Below are positions 37,650 to 49,797 of a DNA stretch of 64,000 nucleotides, piece after piece. A program made the translations under genes and the position numbers. How positions within the stretch are numbered: position 1 is the stretch's first letter; each line of letters opens with the position of its first letter. The stretch is from Arthrobacter sp. efr-133-R2A-120 (GTDB lineage Bacteria; Actinomycetota; Actinomycetes; Actinomycetales; Micrococcaceae), in the NCBI RefSeq assembly GCF_030209835.1, contig NZ_JARVRF010000005.1, positions 1-64,000 of the forward strand. Direction: 5' to 3'. Below the pieces are notes generated by a model. That model had not been told where the DNA came from. It was given only the letters and a program-made list of their open reading frames with translations, and made no database searches.

Positions 37650-37722
37650 TACTATGGCAATAGTTCTAATATATCAGTTGCTGATTAGTCAGTAAATATA
37701 AGTATCTCAAAAGGAGACCACG
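37650..37722 (+). promoter_or_regulatory. AT-rich promoter/operator region of the glyA-sox operon
   Basis: A markedly AT-rich 73-bp stretch in an otherwise GC-rich region. It contains the small palindromes CTATggcAATAG and TCAGttgCTGA, ending in aaaaggaga before the glyA ATG. It is a good candidate for binding of the divergent FCD-type regulator. Confidence 0.5.
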
Positions 37723-39074
<1,352 letters not shown>

Positions 39075-39078
<4 letters not shown>

Positions 39079-40295
39079 GCGCAGACCAACTCCCCGAACA
39101 CCCGGATTTCCTGTGGCGTAACCCGGAGCCCAAGGCTTCCTACGATGCCGTGATCGTGGGTGGTGGCGGCCACGGCCTGGCCACCGCGTACTTCCTGGCC
39201 AAGAACCACGGCATGACCAACATCGCCGTCCTGGAAAAGGGCTGGCTGGCCGGCGGCAACATGGCGCGCAACACCACCATCATCCGTTCCAACTACCTGT
39301 GGGACGAGAGCGCTGCCATCTACGAGCACGCCCTGAAGCTCTGGGAGATCCTGCCCGAGGAACTTGAATACGACTTCCTCTTCAGCCAGCGCGGCGTCAT
39401 GAACCTCGCCCACACCCTCGGCGACGTCCGCGAAAGCATCCGCCGCGTCGGCGCGAACAAGCTCAATGGGGTCGACGCCGAATGGCTGGACCCGCAGCAA
39501 GTCAAGGAACTCTGCCCCATCCTGAACATCAGCGACAACATCCGCTACCCGGTCATGGGCGCCACATACCAGCCACGGGCCGGCATCGCGAAGCACGACC
39601 ACGTAGCCTGGGCCTTCGCCCGAAAGTGCGATGAACTCGGCGTGGACATCATCCAGAACTGCGAAGTGACGGGCTTCCTCAAGGACGGCAACCGCGTGGT
39701 GGGCGTCCAGACCAACCAGGGAACCATCCACACCGAAAAGGTTGGCCTCGCCGCCGCCGGCCACAGCTCCGTCCTCGCCGAAATGGCCGGCTTCCGCCTC
39801 CCGATCCAGTCCCACCCCCTCCAGGCGTTGGTGTCGGAGCTGCATGAACCCGTCCACCCCACGGTGGTCATGTCCAACCACGTGCATGTATACGTTTCCC
39901 AAGCACACAAGGGCGAACTGGTCATGGGCGCGGGCGTCGACTCCTACAACGGCTATGGCCAGCGCGGCTCCTTCCACGTGATCGAGCACCAGATGGCTGC
40001 CGCCGTGGAACTCTTCCCGATCTTCGCCCGGGCCCACGTGCTCCGGACGTGGGGCGGAATCGTGGACACCACTATGGACGCCTCGCCGATCGTCGGTACC
40101 ACCCCGGTGGAGAACATGTTCGTCAACTGCGGTTGGGGAACCGGTGGCTTCAAGGGCACGCCGGCTGCCGGCCTGACCTTCGCACACACCATCGCCACGG
40201 GTACGCCGCACGAGCTCAACAAGCCGTTTTCGCTGGAACGCTTCGAGACCGGTGCCCTGATCGACGAACACGGCGCCGCCGCCGTCGCCCACTAG
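39075..40295 (+). CDS. soxB: Sarcosine oxidase beta subunit
   Basis: A 406-residue FAD/FMN subunit of heterotetrameric sarcosine oxidase, where sarcosine is oxidised. The FAD-binding site is [20 protein letters not shown] near residue 23. AKHDHVAW around His-174/His-176 lies where this family attaches FMN covalently. The C-terminus has [19 protein letters not shown]-type and [13 protein letters not shown] segments. It starts with GTG overlapping the glyA stop. A 15-bp tandem duplication straddles its stop codon. Confidence 0.95.
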
Positions 40296-40318
40296 CCGCA
40301 GCCCCACTAGCCGCAGCC
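40289..40318 (+). repeat. 15-bp perfect tandem duplication at the soxB stop
   Basis: CCACTAGCCGCAGCC occurs twice without a gap (40289-40303 and 40304-40318). The first copy contains the soxB TAG. It probably arose by slippage and lengthens the soxB-soxD spacer. Confidence 0.85.
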
Positions 40319-40334
40319 CTTTAGGAGACCAACC

Positions 40335-40664
40335 ATGCTGCTCATCAGCTGCCCCAATTGCGGGCCACGAGACGAAACAGAATTCCACTACGGCGGCCAG
40401 GCCCACGTGGCCTATCCGGAAAACCCGGACGCACTGACCGACCGCCAGTGGGCCGAGTACTTGTTCTACCGCGACAACACGAAAGGCGCCTTCGCCGAAC
40501 GCTGGGTGCACAGCACGGGTTGCCGCCAATGGTTCAACATGCTCCGTGACACCGTCAGCTACGACATCCAGGCCATCTACAAAATGGGCCAACCGCGACC
40601 TGACATGGAACGCGCCGATGTGAACACCTCAGCAGCCACCACCCCGGAAGGAGCAACCAAGTGA
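40335..40664 (+). CDS. soxD: Sarcosine oxidase delta subunit
   Basis: A 109-residue zinc-binding subunit. [20 protein letters not shown] gives the Cys-x2-Cys pair, and [17 protein letters not shown] gives the His and third Cys, completing the metal site. Length is close to the known subunit (about 99). A TTAGGAG ribosome-binding site precedes the ATG. It overlaps soxA as GTGA. Confidence 0.94.
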   Translation: MLLISCPNCGPRDETEFHYGGQAHVAYPENPDALTDRQWAEYLFYRDNTKGAFAERWVHSTGCRQWFNMLRDTVSYDIQAIYKMGQPRPDMERADVNTSAATTPEGATK

Positions 40665-43618
40665 CCCCGCAGAACGCCCGCCTCGCCACCGGCGGCCGCA
40701 TCGACCGCAGCATCTCCTGGCGCTTCACAGTGGACGGCCAGGAATTCACCGGCCATCCCGGCGACACTGTTGCTTCCGCACTGCTGGCCAACGGCCGCAT
40801 CAACGCAGGCAACTCGCTCTATGAGGATCGGCCCCGCGGCATCATGTCCGCCGGCGTGGAAGAATCCAACGCCCTGGTCAAGGTGGCTGCCCGCTTCCCC
40901 GGCCATGTCGCAGAGTCGATGCTTCCCGCGACCACCGTGTCCCTCGTGGATGGGCTCAACGTTGAGTTCCTTAACGGCCTCGGCAAGCTCGATCCCAACG
41001 AGGACCGCGCCGAGTACGACAAGAAATACGTCCACACCGACGTCCTGGTAGTTGGCGGCGGTGTTTCCGGCCTCGCGGCTGCCCGCGAAGCGGTCCGCAC
41101 CGGTGCCCGGGTCATCGTGATCGATGACCAGCCCGAACTCGGCGGCTCGCTGCTTTCCGGCGCCACCGCCCCGGAACTCGCCGAGGTCATCGAAGGCAAG
41201 CCGGCCCTGGAATGGATCGCCGACGTCGAGGCGGAGCTCGTTTCCGCGGCGGAATGCACCGTCCTCAACCGCACCACCGCGTTCGGCTCCTACGACGCGA
41301 ACTATGTGATCGCGGCACAGAACCGTACGGACCACCTCGGCAGTCCGGCCGCCGACTGCGTCTCCCGCCAGCGTATTTGGCACATCCGTGCCAAGCAGGT
41401 GGTCCTGGCCCCCGGCGCCCACGAGCGTCCGCTCGTTTTCGAGAACAACGACCGGCCGGGCATCATGCTGGCCTCGGCGGTCCGTAGCTACCTCAACCGT
41501 TACGCAGTCGCCGCCGGGCGGCGGGTCGTCATCGGCACCACCAACGATTCGGCTTACTTGTTGGCCGCGGATCTGCTGGCCGCTGGTGTCAAGGTCGCCG
41601 CCGTCGTTGACGCCCGCCCGAAGCTCAGCGACAAAGCTGCCTCCGCCGTCGAAAGCGGCATCCGCGTCCTCGTCGGCAGCGCCGTCGCCGATACCTCCGG
41701 AGCGGGGGAGAACGGCCGGATTGACGGCGTCACCATCCGCAGCCTCAACGACGACGGCGAAGTCACCTCGGGCGTCGAACGGATCGCTTGCGATCTGCTG
41801 GCGGTTTCCGGTGGCTGGAGTCCCGTGGTCCACCTCCACAGCCAGCGCCAAGGGAAGTTGCGTTGGGACGACGAGCTGGCAGGATTCGTGCCGAGCTCCG
41901 TGGTCAGGGACCAGCAGGTTGTCGGCTCCGGCCGCGGCAGCTACGAGCTCGGGGATTGCCTGAGCGAAGGCGCATCCGCGGGTGCCGCGGCCGCGACCGC
42001 CGCAGGATTCAGCACCGAGACGGTGCCCGCGCCGGTCTCCGAGCCGAAGGCCTCCGCCCCCACCCGCCAGTTGTGGCTCGTGCCGGGCCAGAGCGGAAAT
42101 GCGGGGGAGTGGCACCACCACTTCGTCGACTTCCAGCGCGACCAGTCCGTGGCCGACGTGCTCCGTTCCACAGGGGCCGGCATGCGCTCGGTGGAACACA
42201 TCAAGCGGTACACCTCCATCAGCACCGCCAACGACCAAGGCAAGACGTCCGGCGTCAACGCCATCGGCGTGATCGCGGCGGCCCTCAAGCAGGCTGGCGA
42301 GGCCTCCGCCGGAGGCAGTCGCGGAATCGGTGACATCGGAACCACGACGTACCGTGCCCCGTTCACGCCGGTGGCCTTCGCGGCATTGGCGGGACGCCAG
42401 CGCGGCGAGCTGTTCGATCCCGCCCGAGTGACCTCCATCCACCCCTGGCACGTCGCGCAGGGAGCGCTCTTCGAGGACGTCGGACAGTGGAAGCGCCCGT
42501 GGTACTACCCGCAAGCGGGCGAGGACATGGACGCCGCAGTGCTCCGTGAATGCGCCGCAGTCCGCGAGTCGGTGGGCTTCATGGACGCCACCACCCTCGG
42601 CAAGATCGAGATCCGCGGCAAGGATGCCGGTGAGTTCCTGAACCGCATTTACACCAACGCGTTCAAGAAGCTTGCCCCCGGCTCGGCCCGCTACGGCGTC
42701 ATGTGCACCCCGGACGGCATGATCTTCGACGATGGCGTGACCTTGCGCCTCGACGAAGGCCGCTTCTTCATGACCACCACTACCGGCGGCGCCGCCAAGG
42801 TCCTTTACTGGCTCGAGGAATGGCACCAGACCGAGTGGCCGCAACTCGACGTCGTGTGCACTTCGGTGACCGAACAGTGGACCACGATTGCCGTCGTCGG
42901 GGCCAAATCCCGCGCCGTGATCGCCAAAGTCGCCCCGCAGTTGGCGGCCGACGGAGGGCTCGACGCCGAAGCATTCCCGTTCATGACGTTCCGCGAAACC
43001 ACGCTGGCCTCCGGAGTCCAGGCACGGGTTTGCCGCATTTCGTTCTCCGGTGAGCTTGCCTACGAAATCAATGTTCCGTCCTGGTACGGGCTCAACACCT
43101 GGGAAGCCGTTGCTGCCGCAGGTGCCGAGTTCAACATCACCCCCTACGGTACGGAGACCATGCACGTGCTGCGTGCCGAGAAGGGCTACCCGATCGTCGG
43201 GCAGGACACGGACGGCACCGTCACCCCGCAGGACGCAGGGATGGAGTGGATCGTTTCCAAGGCCAAGGACTTCATCGGCAAGCGTTCATACAGCCGCGAA
43301 GACGCAGTCCGCACGGACCGCAAGCACTTGGTCAGCGTCCTCCCGGCGGATGGTTCGTTCCGTCTCCCGGAAGGCACCCAGCTCGTGGAAAAGGGAATTC
43401 CGGTCAACCCGGCATACGGTCCCGTGCCGATGCAGGGCTTCGTGACCTCGAGCTACCACAGTGCCGCCTTGGGCCGGTCCTTCGGCCTGGCACTGATCAC
43501 CAACGGCCGCAACCGCATCGGCGAGACCCTGGTGGCCTCCGTCGGCGACCAGTTGCTGGACGTCGTTGTGGGAGAAACCGTACTTTTCGACGCTGAAGGG
43601 ACCCGTAAAGATGGCTGA
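40661..43618 (+). CDS. soxA: Sarcosine oxidase alpha subunit
   Basis: A 985-residue NAD-binding and folate-dependent subunit. The N-terminal part has a 2Fe-2S-ferredoxin-like fold used structurally. The dinucleotide site [18 protein letters not shown] is near residue 130. The C-terminal third (about 590-985) is GcvT-like and passes the sarcosine methyl to tetrahydrofolate as 5,10-methylene-THF ([20 protein letters not shown], then [11 protein letters not shown]-like and [16 protein letters not shown] segments). It starts at GTG 40661 and overlaps soxG by 8 bp. Confidence 0.95.
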   Translation: MTPQNARLATGGRIDRSISWRFTVDGQEFTGHPGDTVASALLANGRINAGNSLYEDRPRGIMSAGVEESNALVKVAARFPGHVAESMLPATTVSLVDGLNVEFLNGLGKLDPNEDRAEYDKKYVHTDVLVVGGGVSGLAAAREAVRTGARVIVIDDQPELGGSLLSGATAPELAEVIEGKPALEWIADVEAELVSAAECTVLNRTTAFGSYDANYVIAAQNRTDHLGSPAADCVSRQRIWHIRAKQVVLAPGAHERPLVFENNDRPGIMLASAVRSYLNRYAVAAGRRVVIGTTNDSAYLLAADLLAAGVKVAAVVDARPKLSDKAASAVESGIRVLVGSAVADTSGAGENGRIDGVTIRSLNDDGEVTSGVERIACDLLAVSGGWSPVVHLHSQRQGKLRWDDELAGFVPSSVVRDQQVVGSGRGSYELGDCLSEGASAGAAAATAAGFSTETVPAPVSEPKASAPTRQLWLVPGQSGNAGEWHHHFVDFQRDQSVADVLRSTGAGMRSVEHIKRYTSISTANDQGKTSGVNAIGVIAAALKQAGEASAGGSRGIGDIGTTTYRAPFTPVAFAALAGRQRGELFDPARVTSIHPWHVAQGALFEDVGQWKRPWYYPQAGEDMDAAVLRECAAVRESVGFMDATTLGKIEIRGKDAGEFLNRIYTNAFKKLAPGSARYGVMCTPDGMIFDDGVTLRLDEGRFFMTTTTGGAAKVLYWLEEWHQTEWPQLDVVCTSVTEQWTTIAVVGAKSRAVIAKVAPQLAADGGLDAEAFPFMTFRETTLASGVQARVCRISFSGELAYEINVPSWYGLNTWEAVAAAGAEFNITPYGTETMHVLRAEKGYPIVGQDTDGTVTPQDAGMEWIVSKAKDFIGKRSYSREDAVRTDRKHLVSVLPADGSFRLPEGTQLVEKGIPVNPAYGPVPMQGFVTSSYHSAALGRSFGLALITNGRNRIGETLVASVGDQLLDVVVGETVLFDAEGTRKDG

Positions 43619-44246
43619 AACAGCAACACCCGCAAACCCCGAGACGCTCCGTGCGGCACGCCGCAGCCCGGCGTCGCACCTCGCGCCGACCTTCGAGTCC
43701 GGTTCCGTGGCCGGAACCGTGGCGCTGAAGGAAATCCCGTTCCAGACCATGGTGGGGATCCGGGTTGACAGGAATTCCGACGCCGGAGCCCGCCTCGCGT
43801 CCGTGACCGGCGGCCTGCCGGTCGCCTGCGGCGAGATCAGCGGGGATGAGAGGGCAACCACCCTCTGGCTTGGGCCGGACGAATTCTTGGTGGTCGCACC
43901 GGAATCGGCCCACGATTCCCTGGGCGGAGACCTTGTCCGCGCCCTGGTGGAGGCCCTGGGCGACGACCCGGGCCAAGTGGTGGACTTGTCCGCCAACCGC
44001 ACCACCTTCGAACTGTCCGGGATCCGTGCCCGGGACGTCCTTGAAAAGGGGTGCTCGTTGGACTTGCACCCCCGCGCCTTCCGCGCCGGAACAGCCTTGG
44101 CCACGGAAATCGGCAACATCCCCGCCATGCTGTTCAAGACCGGCGAGGACAGTTTCCGGATCTTTCCACGGGCTTCGTTCGCCGACTTCCTGGGCCGCTG
44201 GCTGCTTGACAGCATGAGGGAATACGCCTCTCCTGAGGTCCCCTGA
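43611..44246 (+). CDS. soxG: Sarcosine oxidase gamma subunit
   Basis: A 211-residue subunit of the GcvT-like fold. [16 protein letters not shown] near the N-terminus and [35 protein letters not shown] and [20 protein letters not shown] further on match SoxG. The ATG at 43611 agrees with known lengths (about 203); the frame 45 bp upstream is not needed. It overlaps soxA by 8 bp and sdaA by one base. Confidence 0.94.
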   Translation: MAETATPANPETLRAARRSPASHLAPTFESGSVAGTVALKEIPFQTMVGIRVDRNSDAGARLASVTGGLPVACGEISGDERATTLWLGPDEFLVVAPESAHDSLGGDLVRALVEALGDDPGQVVDLSANRTTFELSGIRARDVLEKGCSLDLHPRAFRAGTALATEIGNIPAMLFKTGEDSFRIFPRASFADFLGRWLLDSMREYASPEVP

Positions 44247-45637
44247 TGGCACTGAGCGTTCTTGACCTGTTTTCCATTGGCATCGGGCCGTCGTCGTCGC
44301 ACACGGTCGGCCCGATGCGGGCGGCAAAGCAGTTCACCGACGGCCTGGAATCCTCCGGGCAACTCGCGGCAACGGTGCGCGTCCAGGCAGAGCTCTTCGG
44401 CTCGCTGGGCGCCACCGGCCGCGGCCACGGCTCGGACAAAGCCGTGGTGCTGGGACTGCAGGGCCAATCGCCGGAAACGGTGGACACGTCCACTGCCGAC
44501 GACCAGGTTGCCGCGGCCGCGCTTGACGCCGAATTGCGGATAGCCGGACATCACCGCGTGGACTTCAACTGGGACGAAGACGTGCTCCTGCACCGACGCA
44601 AATCCCTGCCTGCCCACCCCAACGGCATGACTTTCCGCGCCCTCAACCACGCAGGCACAGTGCTCAGCGAACGAAGCTACTATTCGATCGGCGGTGGCTT
44701 TGTGGTGGACGGCGATGCGTCCGGAAGCGACAAAGTAGTGGCCGACAGCACCGTGCTGCCTTATCCGTTCACTACGGCGGACGAGCTCCTGGCGATCTGC
44801 GCACGGGAGGACATGTCCATTTCCGATGTCATGCTCGCCAATGAGCTCGTGTGGCGCAGCGAGGCAGAGCTTCGCGAGCGGCTGCTACAGATCTGGGCAG
44901 TCATGCGCGAATGCGTGGACAATGGCTGCTCCGCGGAAGGAATCCTGCCGGGAGGCTTGAACGTGAGGCGACGGGCGCCGTCGTTGTTCAAGACGCTCAG
45001 GGACACCGACGCCGGACTGCAGGGCTCAAGCTCGGCAGACCCGCTGCTCGCCATGGAATGGGTGAACCTGTTCGCGCTGGCCGTGAACGAGGAAAACGCG
45101 GCCGGCGGTCGCATCGTCACTGCACCCACCAACGGAGCGGCCGGTATTGTCCCGGCTGTCCTGCACTATTACACGAAGTTCGTGGCGGGATCCGACGACG
45201 ACGGCGTGGTCCGCTTCCTGCTCGCGGCGGCCGCCGTCGGGATCCTGTTCAAGATCAACGCGTCCATTTCCGGCGCCGAGGTCGGCTGCCAAGGTGAAGT
45301 GGGTTCCGCCTGTTCCATGGCCGCCGCGGGCCTGTGCGAGGTCCTCGGTGGCACTCCCGAGCAAGTGGAGAACGCCGCGGAAGTGGGTATTGAACACAAT
45401 CTTGGCCTCACATGCGATCCCGTAGGCGGGTTGGTGCAGATTCCGTGCATCGAACGCAACGCGATCGCCAGCGTGAAGGCCATCAATGCCGCCCGCCTTG
45501 CCCTGCACGGCGACGGCAGCCACAAAGTGTCCCTTGATAAAGCCATCAAAACCATGCGAGAGACAGGAGCGGACATGAAAAGCAAGTACAAGGAGACCTC
45601 CCGCGGAGGCCTCGCCGTCAACGTAGTGGAGTGCTAG
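44246..45637 (+). CDS. sdaA: L-serine ammonia-lyase (single-chain, iron-sulfur type)
   Basis: A 463-residue enzyme converting L-serine to pyruvate and ammonia. The N-terminus [20 protein letters not shown] is diagnostic. The catalytic half has [19 protein letters not shown], and cluster cysteines appear in [19 protein letters not shown] and in [19 protein letters not shown]. Position after soxG closes the route sarcosine to glycine to serine to pyruvate. The ATG overlaps the soxG TGA. Confidence 0.95.
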   Translation: MALSVLDLFSIGIGPSSSHTVGPMRAAKQFTDGLESSGQLAATVRVQAELFGSLGATGRGHGSDKAVVLGLQGQSPETVDTSTADDQVAAAALDAELRIAGHHRVDFNWDEDVLLHRRKSLPAHPNGMTFRALNHAGTVLSERSYYSIGGGFVVDGDASGSDKVVADSTVLPYPFTTADELLAICAREDMSISDVMLANELVWRSEAELRERLLQIWAVMRECVDNGCSAEGILPGGLNVRRRAPSLFKTLRDTDAGLQGSSSADPLLAMEWVNLFALAVNEENAAGGRIVTAPTNGAAGIVPAVLHYYTKFVAGSDDDGVVRFLLAAAAVGILFKINASISGAEVGCQGEVGSACSMAAAGLCEVLGGTPEQVENAAEVGIEHNLGLTCDPVGGLVQIPCIERNAIASVKAINAARLALHGDGSHKVSLDKAIKTMRETGADMKSKYKETSRGGLAVNVVEC

Positions 45638-45639
45638 CC

Positions 45640-46548
45640 ATGACTGTCACACAGAACGAACCCGCATCGCGACGTGGAGCGGCACTGCCGGTTACCACCG
45701 TTGAGCATGTCCTGACGCTCGACTGCCCGGAGACCCGGGGGATCGTGCACGCCGTTTCCGGATTCCTCCTGGAACACGGCTGCGACATCATAGACAACAA
45801 GCAATTCGATTCCCAACTGGACGGCCACTTCTTCATGCGGATCCACTTCGCATCGGAAGGTGACGAATCGACCATCGACTCGCTGCGTGATGCCTTCGCG
45901 CCTGTTGCCGAAAAGTTCGGCATGCGCTGGCAGCTGCAACGCCATGGTGCCAAGCAGCGGGTGCTGATCATGGTCTCGAAGTTCGAGCATTGCCTCAACG
46001 ACCTCCTGTTCCGGGCCCGCATCGGGGAACTGCCAGTCGAGATTGTCGGGGTAGTCTCCAACCACCCGGACCACAGGCGAACAGTCGAATGGCATGGCAT
46101 TCCGTTCTTCCACGTGCCCGTCACCCCGGACACCAAGGCGGCGGCCGAAGGACAACTTCTTGACCTCATCGATCGCCTGGACGTCGAGCTGGTGGTCCTG
46201 GCCCGCTACATGCAGGTCCTCAGCGACGATCTCGCGCGGAAACTGGACGGCCGCGCCATCAACATCCACCATTCGTTCCTTCCCAGCTTCAAAGGTGCCA
46301 AGCCGTACCACCAGGCCTATGCGCGAGGCGTAAAGACCGTCGGTGCCACCGCGCACTACGTCAATGGCGAGTTGGACGAGGGGCCGATCATCGCCCAGCA
46401 AGTGGTGGAAGTGGACCACACCTTCGGTCCTGACGACCTGGTGGCGGCCGGCCGCGACACCGAGTGCAAAGCACTCAGCAACGCCGTCCGCTGGCACTGC
46501 GAAGGCCGCGTGATCCTGCAAGGCAACAGGACCGTAGTGCTCAAGTAG
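45640..46548 (+). CDS. purU: Formyltetrahydrofolate deformylase
   Basis: A 302-residue enzyme hydrolysing 10-formyl-THF to formate and THF. An N-terminal ACT domain (EHVLTLDCPETRGIVHAVSG) is followed by the formyltransferase fold with the catalytic stretch INIHHSFLPSFKGAKPYHQA and TVGATAHYV. The ATG at 45640 is preferred over a GTG at 45631 that overlaps sdaA. In this operon it would regenerate free THF for SoxA and drain one-carbon units as formate. Terminator directly downstream. Confidence 0.94.
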   Translation: MTVTQNEPASRRGAALPVTTVEHVLTLDCPETRGIVHAVSGFLLEHGCDIIDNKQFDSQLDGHFFMRIHFASEGDESTIDSLRDAFAPVAEKFGMRWQLQRHGAKQRVLIMVSKFEHCLNDLLFRARIGELPVEIVGVVSNHPDHRRTVEWHGIPFFHVPVTPDTKAAAEGQLLDLIDRLDVELVVLARYMQVLSDDLARKLDGRAINIHHSFLPSFKGAKPYHQAYARGVKTVGATAHYVNGELDEGPIIAQQVVEVDHTFGPDDLVAAGRDTECKALSNAVRWHCEGRVILQGNRTVVLK

Positions 46549-46552
46549 GGTT

Positions 46553-46582
46553 TGAACGGCCCACCAAAGGGTGGGCCGTTCA
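46553..46582 (+). terminator. Terminator of the glyA-sox-sdaA-purU operon
   Basis: A perfect 13-bp stem (46553-46565 with 46570-46582) and an AAAG loop begin four bases after the purU stop. No T-run follows, so it may act partly by RNA stability. Confidence 0.75.
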
Positions 46583-46683
46583 GGCGTTGCGAGCCGGGTT
46601 TTCCTCGCATAGGGTTGCAGTTGCCGGTCACCGGCAATCATTGGGGGGCGAGGTACTCGCCATTTTGAAAGGCGCGTACATTC

Positions 46684-48174
46684 GTGATCCGTCGGAAAGG
46701 CGGCATAATAGCCGCTTGCATTTTTGCAATCACCGTAGTCTCATCTACAGCTGTCCCGGCCCAAGCCGTTGATCCAGTCATCACCATCGATCCGACCCCT
46801 GCGTGGGCGCAGATCTACGCCAACAACCCACCGGTGCAGCTCTCGTCGTCGGCGACGACCCTTGACCTCAAACTCCCGTCGGACGCTTCCGCGGTGCTCG
46901 GCAAGAGCGTGAACAGCACACTCCATTACGGGATCTACAACGCTGAGGACAACACGGCCACGCCACTTCTTGCCGGCGACGCCGTGGCCGACTCCTCAAC
47001 CCTCCACCTGTCTATCCCGATCCCGCAGGGCTTGGGGGGCCTGACCCCGGGATCCATGCAGTACTGTCATGACGCCACGGGGAATTGCGCCAACACCACC
47101 GTCCCGCCCCAGGCCTACTCCGGTTTTGTCGTAGTGGTCACGGGAACTCCTATCGCGCCGGGAAACGGCGGGATCTTCGTCCAAAGCGGCCTGACGGCCG
47201 GGGGGCCGGCCGGGTCCCCGACTGCTTCGATTGACTTTGGCCTTTCGCAGGCCCTGCCACTGACCTTCTTCATCCAGAAGGACTCCACCACCTCACTGGC
47301 TTCCTACACGGATAAGCTGATCTTCCGCAGCGTGCCAGGGTATTTCACCTCCGGACCGGACAAGACCTGGACCAACGCCTTCCCCTACGGCTACTTCTGG
47401 AAGTCGGGCACTCCCGGAACCAGTACCAACGCCCAGGTGAGCTACAGCGCCGACGGAAGCAAGGCGATCGCCACCGTGCCCACCGGCTCGATCCCTCAGG
47501 TGTGCTCCACACACCCGGAATATTTCGTCATGGGTGTCGCAGACGGCGCGATCGACGCGGCTCGCTACGCTCTCGCCAAGGTCGCCCTGGGGACCCCGCA
47601 GTGCACCCAGCGGTTCTCCGACGTCCCCGTCAGCAGCCAGTTCTACCGCGAGATCCAGTGGCTCGCGAGCCAGGGCATCACCACGGGCTACCCGGACGGA
47701 AGCTACGGGGCGTCCCTCCCCGTACACCGGGACGCGATGGCCGCCTTCCTCTATCGTCAGGCCGGCTCGCCCTCCTGGACGCCGCCCGCAACCTCACCAT
47801 TCGTGGACATGGCACCCAATTCCGCGTTCTACAAGGAAGTCACGTGGCTGGCGCACTACCGCATCACCACGGGCTGGGTAGACGGCAACGGCCAGCACAG
47901 CTTCCGTCCCGGTGACAACATCAACCGGGACGCTATGGCAGCCTTCCTCTACCGCTTCAGCGGATCACCCGGCTGGACCGCCCCGGCTACGTCCCCGTTC
48001 AACGACATCACCCCGCAATCGGACTTCTACAACGAGATCACCTGGCTGGCTGCGGCCAAGGTCAGCACGGGTTACGCGGATGGAACCTTCCGGCCCTTGA
48101 GCCCGGTCAACCGTGACGCCATGGCCGCGTTCCTCCACCGCTGGCAGACCGAGTGGTACCTGGGCACCCAGTAG
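46684..48174 (+). CDS. Exported protein with three SLH-type repeats
   Basis: A 496-residue secreted protein starting at GTG. The signal peptide GGIIAACIFAITVVSSTAVP ends near AQA. The middle (about 30-300) is a beta-rich region resembling an actinobacterial surface domain with two Cys. The C-terminus has three SLH-like repeats, each with F-x-D-x-P/T, FYxEIxWLA, TTGYxDG and NRDAMAAFLYR elements. Such repeats may anchor proteins to secondary cell-wall polymers. Not part of the catabolic operon. Confidence 0.87.
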   Translation: MIRRKGGIIAACIFAITVVSSTAVPAQAVDPVITIDPTPAWAQIYANNPPVQLSSSATTLDLKLPSDASAVLGKSVNSTLHYGIYNAEDNTATPLLAGDAVADSSTLHLSIPIPQGLGGLTPGSMQYCHDATGNCANTTVPPQAYSGFVVVVTGTPIAPGNGGIFVQSGLTAGGPAGSPTASIDFGLSQALPLTFFIQKDSTTSLASYTDKLIFRSVPGYFTSGPDKTWTNAFPYGYFWKSGTPGTSTNAQVSYSADGSKAIATVPTGSIPQVCSTHPEYFVMGVADGAIDAARYALAKVALGTPQCTQRFSDVPVSSQFYREIQWLASQGITTGYPDGSYGASLPVHRDAMAAFLYRQAGSPSWTPPATSPFVDMAPNSAFYKEVTWLAHYRITTGWVDGNGQHSFRPGDNINRDAMAAFLYRFSGSPGWTAPATSPFNDITPQSDFYNEITWLAAAKVSTGYADGTFRPLSPVNRDAMAAFLHRWQTEWYLGTQ

Positions 48175-48180
48175 GGATGG

Positions 48181-49689
48181 TCATGCAGCCCGGAGCCGGG
48201 CCAGGCGGGTTGCCAGATGAAGCGCGACCAGCCGGCCTGTTCCCCGGGGATCCCCGCCACACAGCTCGAAAATCCGTTGGAGCCGGTGGTGCATCGACTG
48301 CCGTTCCAAGTGCAGTTCCCGTGCCGCCTGTGCCGTGTTGCACCCCGTGTCCAGCCATACGGCCAACGTCCGCATCAGCTCCGAGCGCCGCTGCTCGTCA
48401 TGCTCGACGACGGCGCCGAGCTGCCGCCGCACGAATCCCTCGCGGGCGGCCTCGTCGAGGCTTGCTTCCGCCAGGCGCTCGACGGCGAAGTCCTCGGCAT
48501 TCACCACGGCGTTCGCGTCTGCCGATCCGGATCGCTGGATGGTCCGCGGGATGAGCTCAAGCGTCCGGCGCGCCTCTGCCAGCGACCATGGCGCTTCGCC
48601 GATTCCCTGGGCCAGCGGACCCACGGCGATGACCGAGCCGTCGGGAACTTCCAAGGCCTGAAGCGCTTGGATGAGCGCGATGCGCGAGGCCACGGCGGTG
48701 GCGTGGGGGAGCGCGGCCAAGGCGATCAATTCGGCGCTGTCCGCATAACTCGCGCTTTGCGGAACCGCGTCATGCAGGATGTCGTCGAGCTGTGTCCGGA
48801 GTTGACCCGCCGCTGAGGAACGCACCACGACGGCGGCTACCGGCCCGCTCGCCGCGAACCCTGAGGCCGGTCCCAATTGCTGGAGACGCCATGACTGGGT
48901 ACCCGAACTGATGGCCCGCATGAGCTCGATGCCGGCAAGTTCCTTGAGCCCGGGAGGCATGCGTTGCAGCAACGCCAAGCCGAGGATATCGACGCACCGC
49001 TCGCCGGCCACTCGCGCGAGGTTCGCGTCGCCGTCGTCGGGCACTTCCAACTCCAGGCGGGCCGCGAGCACGCCGCGGACGGGCACATCGACTGTGGTGA
49101 CGGTGCAGGACTCAGGCTGCACGGCCGCCGTCGCGCTTCCCAAAGTGATGCCCGACGGCGAGACGAGCCTTGCGCCTGCATCCGTCCGGCTGGACAGCAC
49201 GGCGAGGAGCTGATCCAGTCCGCCTCCGTGCGCGAGTTCCGCCGCCATGGCATGGCTCGTTTCGTCGCCGAACTGCAATTGCGCGACCGATTCGCTGACC
49301 AGCAGCGAATTGATGGCTTGCATGATGCCGACGAAGGGGGCCACTTTGCACAACTCGATGATGGGCAGCCCGGCCTCCTGGCCGGCGTCGAGCATGGACT
49401 CGGGTATGGCGGGCAGCTCGGGACCTGTCTCGATGGCCAGAGCGGTGATGCCGCGCGCCGCCAGTTGGCGGACGTAGTCCACCCGCCGCTCGTCCGAAGC
49501 GGTGGCGAGGGCCTGCCCCCCGCTCAGGAGCAGCTCCCCGCCCCGAAGCAACGGAGCGATGTCCAGCACTTCGCTTGAATGGACCCAACGGAGCTGGCGG
49601 GACAGGGCCTCGGGCACATCCGTCCGCAGGACTGGTTCAGCGGCTTTCAGGCTCTCGTGTTCGAAAGCGTCGGCAAGGAGCAGAGACAT
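48181..49689 (-). CDS. PucR-family transcriptional activator
   Basis: A 502-residue regulator. The N-terminal PucR domain (LRWVHSSEVLDIAPLLRGGE, then GITALAIETG) covers about residues 1-125, followed by a variable sensor and a C-terminal helix-turn-helix (RTLAVWLDTGCNTAQAAREL, then RQSMHHRLQRIFELCGGDP). In Bacillus, PucR controls purine and allantoin use. It is divergent from an NCS1 permease and a hydrolase gene and very likely regulates them. The ATG has a ggag site five bases upstream. Confidence 0.9.
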   Translation of the reverse strand: MSLLLADAFEHESLKAAEPVLRTDVPEALSRQLRWVHSSEVLDIAPLLRGGELLLSGGQALATASDERRVDYVRQLAARGITALAIETGPELPAIPESMLDAGQEAGLPIIELCKVAPFVGIMQAINSLLVSESVAQLQFGDETSHAMAAELAHGGGLDQLLAVLSSRTDAGARLVSPSGITLGSATAAVQPESCTVTTVDVPVRGVLAARLELEVPDDGDANLARVAGERCVDILGLALLQRMPPGLKELAGIELMRAISSGTQSWRLQQLGPASGFAASGPVAAVVVRSSAAGQLRTQLDDILHDAVPQSASYADSAELIALAALPHATAVASRIALIQALQALEVPDGSVIAVGPLAQGIGEAPWSLAEARRTLELIPRTIQRSGSADANAVVNAEDFAVERLAEASLDEAAREGFVRRQLGAVVEHDEQRRSELMRTLAVWLDTGCNTAQAARELHLERQSMHHRLQRIFELCGGDPRGTGRLVALHLATRLARLRAA

Positions 49690-49797
49690 GACACTCCGTA
49701 ACTAATTGTTGGGATCTATCGTACACATCGTATCTTGTTGCTGTGATGTGGGGCACATACATTGAAGTAGTCCCTTTCCTACACGGAGGATCCCCCA

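Noticed and set aside
37650-37722. Glycine riboswitch upstream of glyA-sox
   Set aside because: The leader is only about 70 bp and AT-rich, with no paired glycine aptamer features. Control by the divergent GntR-type regulator is more likely.
40577-43165. An 862-codon minus-strand open frame opposite soxA
   Set aside because: It is the antisense shadow expected in high-GC DNA. soxA carries clear conserved domains throughout, and the antisense translation has none.
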